Shown: positions 33,356 through 49,397 of the stretch, one piece after another | Position numbering within the stretch: position 1 is the first letter of the stretch | How the letters are laid out: every line of letters begins with the position of its first letter | Assembly (NCBI RefSeq): GCF_014529535.1 | Contig: NW_023503496.1 | Coordinates: 2,232,001-2,296,000, forward strand | Origin: Bradysia coprophila | Lineage: Eukaryota; Arthropoda; Insecta; Diptera; Sciaridae | DNA: 64,000 nucleotides | Direction: 5' to 3' | The notes under the pieces: model-generated | What the model saw: only the letters and a program-made list of their open reading frames with translations | What the model was told of the DNA's origin: nothing | Databases searched by the model: none | Translations under genes and position numbers: made by a program

Positions 33356-33586
33356 CAACATTTTTTAACGGGCGGAAACGGATTTGTTCCACAGATTTTC
33401 ATGCTTTATCCAGTTTTGGTTGTCCTCCTAATTCGGCGGTTCGCTCATAGCAAATTTTCAAAATCTGAAAAATCACCTTTCAGTTGACGCCTGAATTACT
33501 ATGGCGAACGAATAAAACTTGCTGGAGACGATGGAGCGTGAAAAACTGTGAAGAAAATCCGTTTCCGCCTGTTAAAAAATGTTGCT
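33356..33586. mobile_element. Palindromic-end MITE (CATTTTTTAACGGGCGGAAA)
   Basis: CATTTTTTAACGGGCGGAAA on the left and TTTCCGCCTGTTAAAAAATG on the right form a ~30-bp inverted terminus with one mismatch. The interior is unrelated between the arms. Confidence 0.8.
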
Positions 33587-33599
33587 AGCGGAAATCGTC

Positions 33600-34640
33600 G
33601 TAGTATATACGTTTAAAAATGCAGACCTCCGCCTCTTGCGATAGTGTTACATGACCAGTTAACTGAGATCAAATTTTCAGCAGTTTGAGGCAATAGAGGA
33701 AGGATCAATCTAATGACTGAAACTGCAATTTTTTCTTGAAACTAGAGTTTTGAGTCTTAAATCTTGTTCCTCATCGGATCGTTATTGTCAGAAAATACAA
33801 AGGAAACGAGCTGAATGATTACTAGAAACAAGAGTGACTATTTCTCTAAAATGGTTTACTTTGGCTTAGTTCGAATAGTACATGATTCCTCGATTGATTG
33901 GTTTTTAAATAGTGATATGTAGGAAAAAAGTTTTTTTTAGTTGAAGCTTGCATGGGACCAGTAGAAAATAGCTCATTTGAAGAACTCATTTTTACTGTTC
34001 TTCGATTTTAGATGTGTTTTGCATGACTAACAATTGAATTTTTGTGGAAAAATGACATCAGCTAGCATTTTCTCGTTTCCAAAACATTCAACCTATTTTT
34101 AGACCTTGCAAATACACAACTTAAAATAATTTGAATTTTTGCTTCCAATGCTTTCTTGCACTGCATAGGGAATTGAAATACCTTTCAAATGAGCTTTTGC
34201 AAGAAAACTTTGGAACTGATTTCACCCCTAGAGACGAAAATCAAAAAATCCGGAAAATCTGCAATCCGCGAAACTTGACGCCACAATTCTTTTATTGTTT
34301 GAATTTCGTATGGCGTGCAGAAGCATCAAGCATCTGTAGGTTTTTTTTCTACTAGTCCCAGAATACAGCTACCTACGGCTACTCGCAGCTTGTAGACGAT
34401 TAAAAAAATTCTCTACGGCTTTAAATTGGGACAAGTAAACTACTCCACCCGGTTTCATCCACGACTTAAAAAAGTAGGAATCGGAAAATTTGCGTAGGTA
34501 CACATTTATTACGTCTTATTGTAATAAATATTAGATTGAAATAAGAAATTATTCAGATTTTCTTCATTTTTGTCCGAAATAGTTGAGAATAGTGAAGAAA
34601 GTAAAAAAATCAAGAAAAAGTGAGTCACTTTCGCTTCTTT
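33600..34640. other. Intergenic, nothing recognised
   Basis: Only short spurious frames. Runs of CTACGGCTACTCGCAGC and CTCTACGGCTTTAAATTGGG near 34370-34430 do not match other repeats here. Confidence 0.35.
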
Positions 34641-34649
34641 AAACGAGCC

Positions 34650-35916
34650 ATCAGAACAGTCGGAGCGTTTGCTGCGACTGAGCCCCGTACAAACCCGTAT
34701 ATCTATTGCGTACGTGACCCTAGTGCGTCTGTCATCCTACTTTGACCGTAAGCCTATGCGCCGGTTAAAGTAGTTAAAGTAAAATTATTATGTAATGTGT
34801 ACATCTTATAAATTGCGCATAGCGGAATTACGAAGCCCCGTACGACGTTCCTTTCAAATGAAACAAAAATTTCAAATAGCCCTAAAATTTTAATTTATTG
34901 AGTATAAATACACATAGGGCCTAGTATCGGCCTCAGTCCGAGGATCCAAATTTATTTATTTTTTTTCAACTACATTCTATTCGGCCTTTGATTACCTTCC
35001 AAATGACACAAAAATTACGAAAAACGAATGAAATTTGCTCGAGTTATATGTAAAATACACATAGGGCCCTAGTAGCGGCCTTAGTCCAAGGACCCAAATT
35101 TAATTTTTTTTTCAACAACATTCTATTCGGTGTTCGATTATCTTTCAAATGAAACAAAAATTACGAAAAACGAATGAAATTTACTCGAGTTGTATGTAAA
35201 ATACGCATAGGGCCCTAGTAGCGGCCTTAGTCCGAGGACCCGAATTTAATTTTTTTTCAACAACATTCTATTCGGCCTTTGATTACCTTCCAAATGACAC
35301 AAAAATACGGAAAACGGATGAAATTTGCTCGAGTTATATGTAAAATACACATAGGGCCCTAGTAGCGGCCTTAGTCCGAGGACCCAAATTTATTATTTTT
35401 TTCAACAACATTCTATTCGGCTTTTGATTACCTTCCAAATGACACAAAAATTACGAAAAACGAATGAAATTTACTTGAGTTCTATGTAAAATACACACAG
35501 GGCCCTAGTAGCTTTTCACTTCTAAGGCCCTAACTCACGGTCCACTCACCCGATTTTCGATTTTTCCTGGATTGGTATTGACAATACCTATCATTTGCCG
35601 TGTCATTTACATTTCCACCTTAAATCACTTAGGTGGCCCTAACTCACGAAGGGCCGACCCGAATATGCCCATCTTCGAACTTAGCCACACTATTTCGATT
35701 ATCCTTCAGGGAAAATTTTTTTTTGAAATCGGATTTGATTTACTCAAGATATCGACGTGACGGACAGACGGACAGACGGACAGACAAAATTTTTATTGCG
35801 GATTCGTCATCTATGAACATAGGCAAACACTTTGCCCTTACCGTCTGCTTCCAATTCCATCAATTACACACGGCATCGTAATCCTATAAGCCCCTTTGTA
35901 CTTCGTACGGGGCTTA
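34650..35916. mobile_element. CCCCGTACGAAGT-family element, copy 2, with more internal units
   Basis: Same head (AACAGTCGGAGCGTTTGCTG) and same tail (TACTTCGTACGGGGCTT) as copy 1. It carries about four to five of the ~130-150-bp internal units versus two to three in copy 1, so the array length differs between copies. Confidence 0.75.
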
Positions 35917-35929
35917 AAACAGTCGGAAT

Positions 35930-36780
35930 TAGTGAGAAAAGTAAGTAACATGCCGCACTGCCGGGACACATTTTCTTCACCTCTTCTTTCATACAAAAAA
36001 AAATGGAAAAACAGTTACACGAACGCGCGTTGTAGTAATAGAACCTTTTAAAGACGTTAGAACAGTTTTTTTATGAGTAAGTGTGTCAGCTGAAAAACAG
36101 CGGAAGCAAATGCATGTCTAAATTTTGAAAAATGACTGAAAATGGGTGAGTGGTGAGCAAGGCTGTATACCGTGAACCACTTTGTACTCAGAAATAATTC
36201 AACAACGTCAAGACCTTCAAAGTCCCACAATGGAGTCGATTTTCGATGTTCTACTATAGACCGTGTGAAGTATAAATAATTTATTTTTAATTCATGTAGA
36301 TTATTATTCTGTAGAACAAAAGTGCGTAAAAAATATCTTAAAAATGTCTGCTTGATTTTAAATCTTACTTTAAAAGCTGTAATTTGAATGAGACTAAAAG
36401 GATATCCGAACCATTCTAATTCGTTCTAATTGGATTCTTACTAAGATTCTAATAAGTGGGATGGCATCGGGATGGCAAGAATATTTTTCAATAATTTCTA
36501 TAAAAAAATAAAAAAAATATTTTTTTTCAATGGTTTTCATGGTAAATCTTCTTTTTATTGAAATATGAAACTTTTTTCTCAAAATCGCACACGGTCTATT
36601 CTCCGGCCTAGTGAGTAGAGTTTTCTTTTTAAAAAAATCGCGTCTTGGACACAACATTTATTTGATGCTGCTTGCAGTTCATCGAAAATATTCCTCAAAT
36701 TCGAATCATTTTTACTGACCCTGATAGACGACTATTTATTTCGCATTCTCCGTATCTCAGACCTTTGCCCATACTTAGTT
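35930..36780. other. Intergenic, repeat remnants
   Basis: Includes GAGTAAGTGTGTCAGCTGAA near 36075, related to 25985-26225 and 31380-31600. ATAGACCGTGTG (36254) and CACACGGTCTAT (36588) are inverted ends of a possible 345-bp element. Confidence 0.4.
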
Positions 36781-36783
36781 TCG

Positions 36784-37312
36784 AGGGATTTTTTTGAAGA
36801 ACAGCCGTTACACGAACTGTACAGGGTAGTCATTAGAAAGGTAATTGCATGTACTTCTAGGGCAAATAGGTTCTTATTGGGTTTAAAGTGCATCCACACT
36901 GAGATGTGTGCGGTTGTAGTTTTCGATCCAAGAAGACTGAAAACTTACACTTTTCTCACCAAAATTTCTCGAGGTGCACGAAACGTACATGGTCGTGTGG
37001 GGTGTCATTTGCAAGGTAATTTTATGTTGTTTCAGGACAAGTAAAGTGTTACAGAAGTTTGATAGCATCTACGATGAAATATGAACACTTATACATTTCA
37101 ACCTCTCAAATTTCATGGTAGATGCTTACAAACCCCCATAAGATCCTATTCGCCCTGAAACAACATAATATTACCTTTCTAACGACACCGCACACGAATA
37201 TGTACGTTTCGTGCACCTCGAGAAAAGTGCGTGTTTTCGGTTTTCGATCGCTTCCCACTAGCTTCGAAGAATTTTTTTTTTTTTTTTCAAAAGAATCCCT
37301 CTTTCGGAGTAG
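36784..37312. mobile_element. Foldback-family element with GAGGGATT / AATCCCTC ends
   Basis: GAGGGATTTTTTTGAA at 36784 pairs with TTCAAAAGAATCCCTC ending at 37312. TTTC flanks both ends. Internal arms TTTCTCGAGGTGCACGAAAC and GTTTCGTGCACCTCGAGAAA pair almost perfectly. Shares its interior with 25400-25980 and 52080-52470 and its termini with the 0.9-kb element at 28-942. Confidence 0.85.
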
Positions 37313-37319
37313 CAAAATA

Positions 37320-38300
37320 GCACATAGGTCGCTTTGGCTGAACAATTGGAAGATTTACTTCCTGTCACTCTAAGGTAGGTTAGTCAAAACTTGTTTGAAG
37401 GACTACAAAAGAGTTCCGGAAAATTTTGTTGTCGCCTGAGGCACAGATCCAACCAACCGAATCGATTTCAATATTTACCAGAACGATAAGATGTAAACTT
37501 TCCACCGCACTTGAAACCTTTACGATCAAACAAAACCAGCTCCAATTCTAAATACACTATCTACTTAGTCAACGATCTAGTCGAAATGACTGTCCGTACG
37601 ATACTGCGATGGTAAATTCACTGGTTCGACTAGATAAACAATCACTCAAGTTCCCACAATGCAATTTTTTATCATCCAAAATGCTTATGTACACACACTA
37701 CACATCCGTATCAGTAAATAGGAACCAAGAACTAGTTATTCCACTTGAATACATTGTCAATAAAATCAGAATGAATGTATGCTACACGGTCAATAAGATG
37801 CAAAACCGTTCTATGTAAACAAATTCGATCGAAACTGTTTTCTTCTCACAACACGTGCGATTCTAACAAGAAAAAAACAAAGAAGAAAAGAACGAACGAA
37901 CGAAAACAAGACAACAATCACTGCATTGTGCTATGGTTATGTAAGGAACTAGTTATGTGTGGTTGTTATGACATTAAAACGAAAACGATATTTGGTCGTT
38001 CACTGTAAGTATACCTCGGATAGAATTGATTTCTCGTTTGTTTCTTAAATATCTCGTTTCAAGTGGAGAAGGGTCCAACTATCACTATAAAAGCAACTTG
38101 AAAATGTCACTGGTGACAGTAAAATCCGAAATTGAAAACTTTTTATTTCTATGACGACCAGCGACACACATACACATGTACATAATCCAAATGGAACGTG
38201 ACAGCGGTGACAGCTGAGAAACATATGTGATCAGATCGCGTTCACTCAGAAGCAGCGAGAGCTTTGAACATTCATATGGAAAACATTTTATTTTTCAGGG
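37320..38300. other. Intergenic, no supported gene
   Basis: Weak frames only. AAAAAGAAAAGAACGAACGAACG is low complexity. TCACTGGTGACAG repeats near 38107 and 38196 are short. Confidence 0.35.
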
Positions 38301-38309
38301 ATTAGTGAG

Positions 38310-39490
38310 TTGTTCCAAGGTTGGTTCCTAAATTTTGGGATGACAGATGATTCCTCTGGCGCTACCTAACTTCTATCGGATTTTTTTGATGGATTCGGTT
38401 TAATTTCGACATGAGTGAGGTGTTCCAAGATTAGAGGTGTGCGCCGGTAACTTTTCCTTCGATCGGCGTAACCGTCGGCGTTGGGTCTAAATGGCTACCC
38501 AGAGCGATGAGCTCTTCAGAGGAAAATAGGTAATACACCAAACAATCAGATTCCTCAGTTTAAATAAGTCGGCGTGAAGAAAATTTAAGGGCTATAGCGA
38601 TTACGCCAACAATTTTTTGACTTTTTACGGAAACGCTTAAAAATTGTCGGCGTAATTGCTATAGCCCTCAAATTTTCTTCACGCCGACTTATTTAAACTG
38701 AGGAATCTGATTCTTTGGTCTATTACCTAATTTCCTCTGAAGAGCTCATTGCTCTAGGTAGTTATTTAGTACAGACACCGACGATTACGCCGATCAAAGG
38801 AAAAGTGACCGGCGCACACCTCTATCCAAGGTTGGTTCCTAAATTTTGGGATGACAGATGATTCCTCTGGCACTACCCAACTTCTATCGGATTTTTTTGT
38901 CGGATTTGGGTTAATTTCGACATGAGCGAGGTGTTCCAAGGTCGGTTCCTAAATTTTGGGATGACAGATGATTCCTCTGGCACTACCTAACTTCTATCGG
39001 ATTTTTTTGATGGATTCGGGTTATTTTCGACATGAGTGAGGTGTTCCAAGGTTGGTTCCTAAATTTTAGGATGACAGATGATTCCACTGGCACTTCCTAA
39101 CTTCCATCGGATTTTTCGGTAGATTTGGGTTATTTTTGACATAAGTGATATGTTACAAGGTTGGTTCATAAATTTTGGGATGACAGATGATTCCTCTGGC
39201 ACTTCCTAACTTCCATCGGATTTTTCGGTAGATTTGGGTTATTTTCGACAGGAGCGAGGTGCTCCAAGATTGGTTCCTAAATTTTGGGATGACAGATGAT
39301 TCCTCTGGCACTACCTAACTTCTGTCGGATTTTTTTGATGGATTCGGGTTATTTTCGACATGAGTGAGGTGTTCCAAGGTTGGTTCCGAAATTCTTCTGG
39401 CACTTCCTAACTTCCATCGGATTTTTCGATGGATTTGGGTTATTTTCGATATAAGTGAGGTGTACCAAGATTGGTTTCTAGATTTTGGGA
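38310..39490. repeat. Satellite-like tandem array, unit about 110 bp
   Basis: GGTTGGTTCCTAAATTTTGG, GATGACAGATGATTCCTCTG, CACTACCTAACTTCTATCGG and TTATTTTCGACATGAGTGAG recur in fixed order about eight times. One array unit is split by the palindromic MITE at 38428-38824. Units differ by a few bases, with two sub-types (ACTACCTAACTTCTATC and ACTTCCTAACTTCCATC). Confidence 0.9.
38428..38824. mobile_element. Palindromic MITE, full-length copy (AGAGGTGTGCGCCGGT family)
   Basis: ATTAGAGGTGTGCGCCGG on the left pairs with CCGGCGCACACCTCTA on the right. The long arms meet at GACTTTTTACGGAAACGC. TCCAAG flanks both ends, suggesting a 6-bp target duplication of satellite sequence. The copy at 7877-8163 lacks the last ~110 bases. 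Confidence 0.9.
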
Positions 39491-39537
39491 TTCAGACTGA
39501 TTTCTCTAGAATTTTTTAATTTCTACATCTACAATAT

Positions 39538-39895
39538 CTATTTATCTTACTTACAAAATAACTGATATCGCTGAGGGTGACGCATTGTGCGCTGTACGCA
39601 AAAGTCTTATTCACAAAAAATTGTCCCAAAAATTTTTTGAAACAAAGTTTTACAAAAAGAAATTTGCGTCACAAGTGGCAGATGTTGAGGAAACTATTGT
39701 TAGAAAAATGGTTAAAAAATGTACTGAAAGAATTTACACGGAAGAAAGCCGAATCATGTGCCACTTGTGCCGCAAATTTCTTTTTGTAAAACTTTCTTTC
39801 AAAAAATTTTCGGGTCAATTTTTTGTGGGTAAGACTTTTGCGTACGGCGCACAATGAGTCACCCTCAGCGATATCAGTTATTTTGTAAGTAAGAT
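39538..39895. mobile_element. Palindromic MITE (TTATCTTACTTACAAAATAA)
   Basis: TTATCTTACTTACAAAATAA at the left end pairs with TTATTTTGTAAGTAAGATAA at the right. The arms of about 150 bases include GATATCGCTGAGGGTGACGC on the left. The 60-90-codon frames in both arms are mirror images and not genes. Confidence 0.9.
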
Positions 39896-39899
39896 AAAA

Positions 39900-40220
39900 G
39901 ACTTATGTCACATTTACCCTTTAAGGGTTTTTTGACCGACGGAACTATACTCACCAAAAACGCATTTCACTTCATGGACTTTTAAAGTCGTAGTGACTCA
40001 AGAAAATCGTTTTGTACCAACTCATCGCAAGCCAAAAAGTTGGTTTCTTCTCTGATTTTTATAGACAAGTCATTTCTTATCACCACTAGGGTGTCTCTGC
40101 GACCAGAACTCAACAAAATCGTCTACCAGAAGAGCCACTTAATTTGGAACGGTAGGCGGTAGTCACCCATAAGAAGGTGTCTTTAGTATCTAAATGACAT
40201 TTCCAATGTCTCATGTGTGG
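39900..40220. other. Intergenic, nothing recognised
   Basis: The segment TTAAGGGTTTTTTGACCGA near 39923 also occurs near 10213, a small repeat. No gene. Confidence 0.35.
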
Positions 40221-40314
40221 TATGGTTTAGTGCTCAACTTTCAAAAATGATACACGACGTCACTACCATACCATCCACATCTTTCTACACAACTCATTGA
40301 TGCAAACAAATACG

Positions 40315-40441
40315 GTGTTTAAGTAGAGCAAGATGGAAAATCAACTCGGGGTCTGCTGTCATCGATAATTCAAAAGAATCTGACAGCAGCCCCGAGATGG
40401 AACAATAGGTTGTCGTTTCGCCATCTCTCTCACTTAAACAC
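40315..40441. mobile_element. Palindromic MITE in the copy-A polyubiquitin promoter
   Basis: GTGTTTAAGT on the left and ACTTAAACAC on the right, with an inner pair CTCGGGGTCTGCTGTC / GACAGCAGCCCCGAG. The paralogous promoter at 46870-46890 lacks it and gives the empty site. TAC occurs next to each end and could be the target duplication. Confidence 0.85.
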
Positions 40442-40450
40442 TCTACACTC

Positions 40451-40468
40451 GAACTTTCGGCGACTTTC
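40451..40468 (+). promoter_or_regulatory. Candidate heat-shock element, polyubiquitin copy A
   Basis: GAACTTTCGGCGACTTTC has GAA, TTC, (C)GA and TTC at exact 5-base spacing, that is three perfect and one imperfect pentamer of the HSF site. It is identical in copy B. It lies about 140 bases upstream of the initiator-like TCAGT. Polyubiquitin genes are commonly heat-inducible. Confidence 0.5.
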
Positions 40469-40589
40469 GAATATTTTTTACATGCGGATGCGTGTATGTG
40501 TGTCGCTTGTCGTGTATCATACGAAAATCAGATGTTCGTCAGAAAGCGAATTATTTCGCAGCTGAATCTCGTCATTAACCAAGTATCAC

Positions 40590-43752
<3,163 letters not shown>

Positions 43753-44394
43753 AATCGCTTTTGTTTACAACGTTAACTGCCTCAGCATTTAAATTAACAT
43801 TTTTCGCTGTTCAAAATTCCACTGTTGCCAACCAGTTACCGCTTGTCGTGAATAAAAATGTTGAAATTTAGAAATTCAAATTTCGGTTGTCTTGTCTTTG
43901 CGAATGCTGCGGTGCCCTATTTCCCCTTCCTGTGACTGACTTTCAAGTGAAACGGTAAGTTCTGGAATATTGTGAACTCTTTGGTTCGCTTAGTTTGATT
44001 GGCATGAATGACTTCGAAGGGGAGGATGGTTATTCGTTATTATTGGGAAAGGATGGCTTCCAAGTGACCCATTTTTGCTTTTTTTTTCCTTTTGAGCATG
44101 AATACATCACTCTGCATATAAATTAGAACATAAAGGTCGACATCTTCCAACTACGGGTCTGTTGGAGAAAATCACTGAAAATTATCAGTCAGTAATTTCA
44201 GCAAAAGAAATTCCAATAACAACCCGTGAATAGATCGAAAATATGTTTTAAAGAAAACTTCCTGGTGGAACATAAACGATTGATAATTCTCGGAACAAAG
44301 AAAAAACGTTTCGGAGGGTGTCAATAGGCCAGAAGGTGTATCTGCCGAGATGTCGAGATGACTGAAAAGTCCTAATCATGAGACACAAATCACA

Positions 44395-44545
44395 CACGGA
44401 CAGAATATTCCATTGCTCACTTCAGCTTTCTAACCACCAAACGATCCAGAACTTCAGGATGTGCAACTACTTCCTTGTGCAGAGTGCAATGCACGTAGAA
44501 GGGTTCATCTGGTGTTACGTCAGCTACATAAAAATTGACGAAACA
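44395..44545 (-). pseudogene. Pus7 exon 3 relic in duplication copy A
   Basis: On the minus strand it reads VTPDEPFYVHCTLHKEVVAHPEVL, nearly the same as exon 3 of the intact Pus7 gene at 51527-51428. It has a 3-base insertion (LVVRKL versus LVRKL), and the GT donor is lost to TG (GAAGTGAGC context altered). Flanking non-coding sequence is also shared. The other Pus7 exons are missing on both sides. Confidence 0.75.
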
Positions 44546-44619
44546 CGGCTAAATTGTCAGAATTTGTGTTTCATCAGCCTTCGTACGTGTCTTAACCGAA
44601 GTCTTAACCTGTGATTGTG

Positions 44620-45049
44620 ATCCTAAGCCGAAGGTGCGGATCATAATCGACATAGGTGCCTATCATTGTTTATGTGTCGATGAAAAGATAAACTTTGTCA
44701 ATTTTGTTGAAATTTTGACAGTTTGTTTCAATAGTATTTTTCTTGTAATTTGATTTTGACTTTATTGATCCTTCAATTCATTCTGAAATTCGACTTGTAA
44801 CGCAAAAAGTAAACACGAATTTACTTTTTGAAGTCATACGCCATTTTTGAAACTGTGCATTTTATAGACAATAGTACTCCAGTACAATACCATAAAAATG
44901 AAGTGATGAAGCTAAAATTGAGAATCGATTTATAATATTGTCGGTGTTGTCGGTCAAAGATTTTCAATGAAACTAAACAGAATTAAATTAGCAATAAGAG
45001 ATTAAGACTGTTATATCGGTTATTTTTATAATATTATGTTGATAAACAC
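44620..45049. other. Intergenic, nothing recognised
   Basis: AT-rich, no gene. A CAAAAAGTAAACACGAATTTACTTTTTG mini-palindrome lies near 44800. Confidence 0.35.
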
Positions 45050-46290
45050 AATTTTTTTTTTTTAAATGTTGAAATATTTATTTAAGAAATTTGCACATAC
45101 CAAGAAAAGGTGGTCAGGCTAAGCCTTCATCCCAACCTGTAAAAACTTGGATCTTTTCAGATTACATTATAAATAAAAAATTTCTTCCAAAGGTTTCGCC
45201 GCAGGAATTGTTCCCATTACGCAACTAGCATTGAAGCGTTGAATAGCCAACGAGATTCTTTGTGTTAGATAAAATTTTGATTTCTTGTCACCAGTTAATT
45301 CCTGCAACTTCGAACCAATAGTGTTGATGAAATTTTTTGATTCTGTACTCCAAGGACCCATAGTTTCTACTGCAAATGCTAAAAGAATATAATTATTAGA
45401 TGAAGTCAAATCTGAATAATGTTTGTGTTTTTCAAGCGCTGCAAAATTTGCGAGTTCGCCAGCTTTTTTAGATGTTTTCGACAAGTATGAATCAGCGAAC
45501 GTGTCTACGCAAGTCGCGTCCCAGACCAAAGGTTTTCCTTTAGACCATGGCGTCAAAGTTACTCCATCAGGTTTCTTTCCGTCATTTCTTGATAATCCTT
45601 TTGGTTCCAGGTGGTTTGGAATATGAAGGGACATAAGTGCTCGACTTATGATTTCATTCAATTCTATATGACGTAGATATCTGCCTGCACTTTTTTGGCA
45701 ACTCAATCCATGCAGACCTCTTGCGGATACTACAGATCCGCACAGACACGTGTGTACCAAACATATATCACAACCTAGTCGTAAACCAATACAAATTCTT
45801 ATCGAATTACTGTCCATAAAAGTTCCAATGTTTGAAGAAGGAATTGCATGAAGCCAAGCATTTGATTCTTTACACTGTATGTAGTGCTTTAAAACGAGCT
45901 AGATCAAGCTTCGATGTAAAAACCAGTTCTTTCTTGATAATTCGTTTTGTATTGATCATGTCCCAAGCTTTTTGCGAAGTCTTCAAAGATGGCTCTTCAA
46001 CATTTAAGCTTTTCCATTTCTCCGAAGCTTCATCAAAATTAGCAATGAAAGGCACGTCTTGAGAGTTTAGAATTTGAGAGACGTGACCTCCAACACCAAA
46101 TGACGAACCAAGGAAAGCAGGTAAAGAAATGTCTTGAAGTCTTCTTATTCCAAGACCACCTTCGTTAATGGGTAAAGTCGCTTGCGTCCACTGCTTGTGA
46201 TTCAAATCTACATTCAGTATTACTTCCAAAAGATCTTTAATTTCATCGTCAAATGCTGCAAGAAAATCTTCAAATTTTAGCTTTATTCAA
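45050..46290 (-). mobile_element. 5'-truncated non-LTR retrotransposon (LINE) fragment with poly(A)
   Basis: The minus-strand frame 46270-45870 (EDFLAAFDDEI, then LPINEGGLGIRRLQDIS) continues after a one-base shift near 45875 into WLHAIPSSNIGTFMDSN. It then runs through LRLGCDIC, HGLSCQKSAGR, EPKGLSRNDGKKPDG and LVWDATCVDTFA to LEEIFYL and a stop at 45167. This order follows the region downstream of the reverse-transcriptase domain in some LINE ORFs. The cysteine/histidine cluster and the PDG...WD segment could be a zinc knuckle and a nuclease-like fold (inference). An A-run lies at 45051-45063 (T on plus). It is inserted between the two polyubiquitin duplication copies. Confidence 0.7.
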
Positions 46291-46299
46291 TAAATTCAG

Positions 46300-46795
46300 T
46301 ATCACACGGAGCGTATAATATCACAGTCACAATTACAACATGACGATCAAATCGTCTCGACTAACAACAATCAGGGTAAAAATAGAATCAGTTGGAAACA
46401 ATGACTAGATGGTTGAACAAAAGATTTAAAGACGCCCGAAATTTGATCACAGATAATAGACTTGCTCCGAATTAGTGACGGAATGGTGCCCAGCACCGTA
46501 GCAGCATTTCCTGTCTGGATGGAAACGCTTAGTCTTTGCAGCAGATAGTTAGTGGATGAGTTTCCACCTGCTTAATTGTCCCCATAATTGTAGTTATGTT
46601 TTTTGGTCATTAAAATTACATTTGATTGAAAATTATCAATAAATCATTAACATTACAAAAACTGTTGAGAAGGTCGGACAGACAAGGGATCTAACTCACC
46701 TAACAGATGGGATATTGTAATTACAAGGCGTTTCATTGCTAGAAAAGAAAGATAGAAAGATGTTCAGTTCAGGTGTTCAATATAATCTCTGATGT
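46300..46795. other. Intergenic, nothing recognised
   Basis: No frame or repeat of note between the LINE fragment and duplication copy B. Confidence 0.35.
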
Positions 46796-46886
46796 TTAGC
46801 GCTCAACTTTCAAAAATGATACGACATCACTAACATACCGACCATCCACATCTTTTTACACAACTCATTGATGCAAACAAATGCTC

Positions 46887-46904
46887 GAACTTTCGGCGAC
46901 TTTC
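46887..46904 (+). promoter_or_regulatory. Candidate heat-shock element, polyubiquitin copy B
   Basis: Same GAACTTTCGGCGACTTTC string as in copy A, without the MITE upstream of it. Confidence 0.5.
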
Positions 46905-47025
46905 GAATATTTTTTACATGCGGATGCGTGTATGTGTGTCGCTTGTCGTGTATCATACGAAAATCAGATGTTCGTCAGAAAGCGAATTATTTCGCAGCTG
47001 AATCTCGTCATTAACCAAGAATCAC

Positions 47026-48593
<1,568 letters not shown>

Positions 48594-48759
48594 AATCGCT
48601 TTTGCTTTCAACGTTAACTGGCTCTGCATTTAAATTAACATTTTTCGCTATTCAAAATTCCACTTTTGTCAACCAGTTACTGCTTTTCGTGAATAAAAAT
48701 GTTTCAATTTAGAAATTCAAATTTTGGTTGTCTTGTCTTTGCGAATGCTGCGGTGTCCT

Positions 48760-49390
48760 TTGGCTGAGACTGACTTTATAGTGAAATGGTGAGTTCTGGC
48801 AGGGAAATCTGAAAAGTCGTTCCCCTGGTTTCCTGAACATGACGAAGTCTTTGGTTCGTTTAGTTTGATTGACATGAATGACTTCGAAGGGGAGGATGGT
48901 TAGGTTATTGGTTTATTGGGAAAGGATGGCAACTTTCAACAAATTTTTTGGTAATAAGGACCTGCACCTGAACTGATATTAATTGAGACAGTTGTTACAT
49001 ATAAATAGAAGTGTGGGTCCTGGACAACCTTACATTCACTAACAAGAAATTTGAGTCGAAAATTTAAAAAAAAAATCGTTTATTCGTATGATGGTGTTAA
49101 CATTCCCTGAAAATATGAATCTTCCAGATTTGGGGAACGCAGCAACAATGTTCTTTCAAATGAAAGCCTTAGGTAAACTTCTAGCCGAATTAATGAGACA
49201 AGGAAACAGAATTTTTAATTGTGAAGTTTGGAATGAGATTGAAGTTTACCTTCAGGGACTCTGCTATAGGCAAAGAAGGGTTCTGGCAAAGGTTTTTTGA
49301 CTTGGCCGTTCACAAAGACAACACGTTTCATGTTCATTCACAGCAAGGAACTTTTTAATGCATAAACTAGACGTCGAACAACAACTCTGT
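48760..49390. other. Shared 3' flank of duplication and Pus7 3' UTR
   Basis: TGACTTCGAAGGGGAGGATGG near 48880 matches copy A near 44010. On the minus strand AATAAA at 49079-49084 is a candidate poly(A) signal for Pus7. The 70-codon plus-strand frame at 49088-49300 has no support. Confidence 0.45.
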
Positions 49391-49397
49391 TCTGACT

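Noticed and set aside
38310..39490. CRISPR-like array (regular repeats about 110 bases apart)
   Set aside because: The whole unit is repeated with no unique spacers, the genome is an animal's, and the pattern is that of a satellite.
39577..39857. Overlapping frames of 61-90 codons on both strands
   Set aside because: They are the mirrored arms of the palindromic MITE at 39538-39895.
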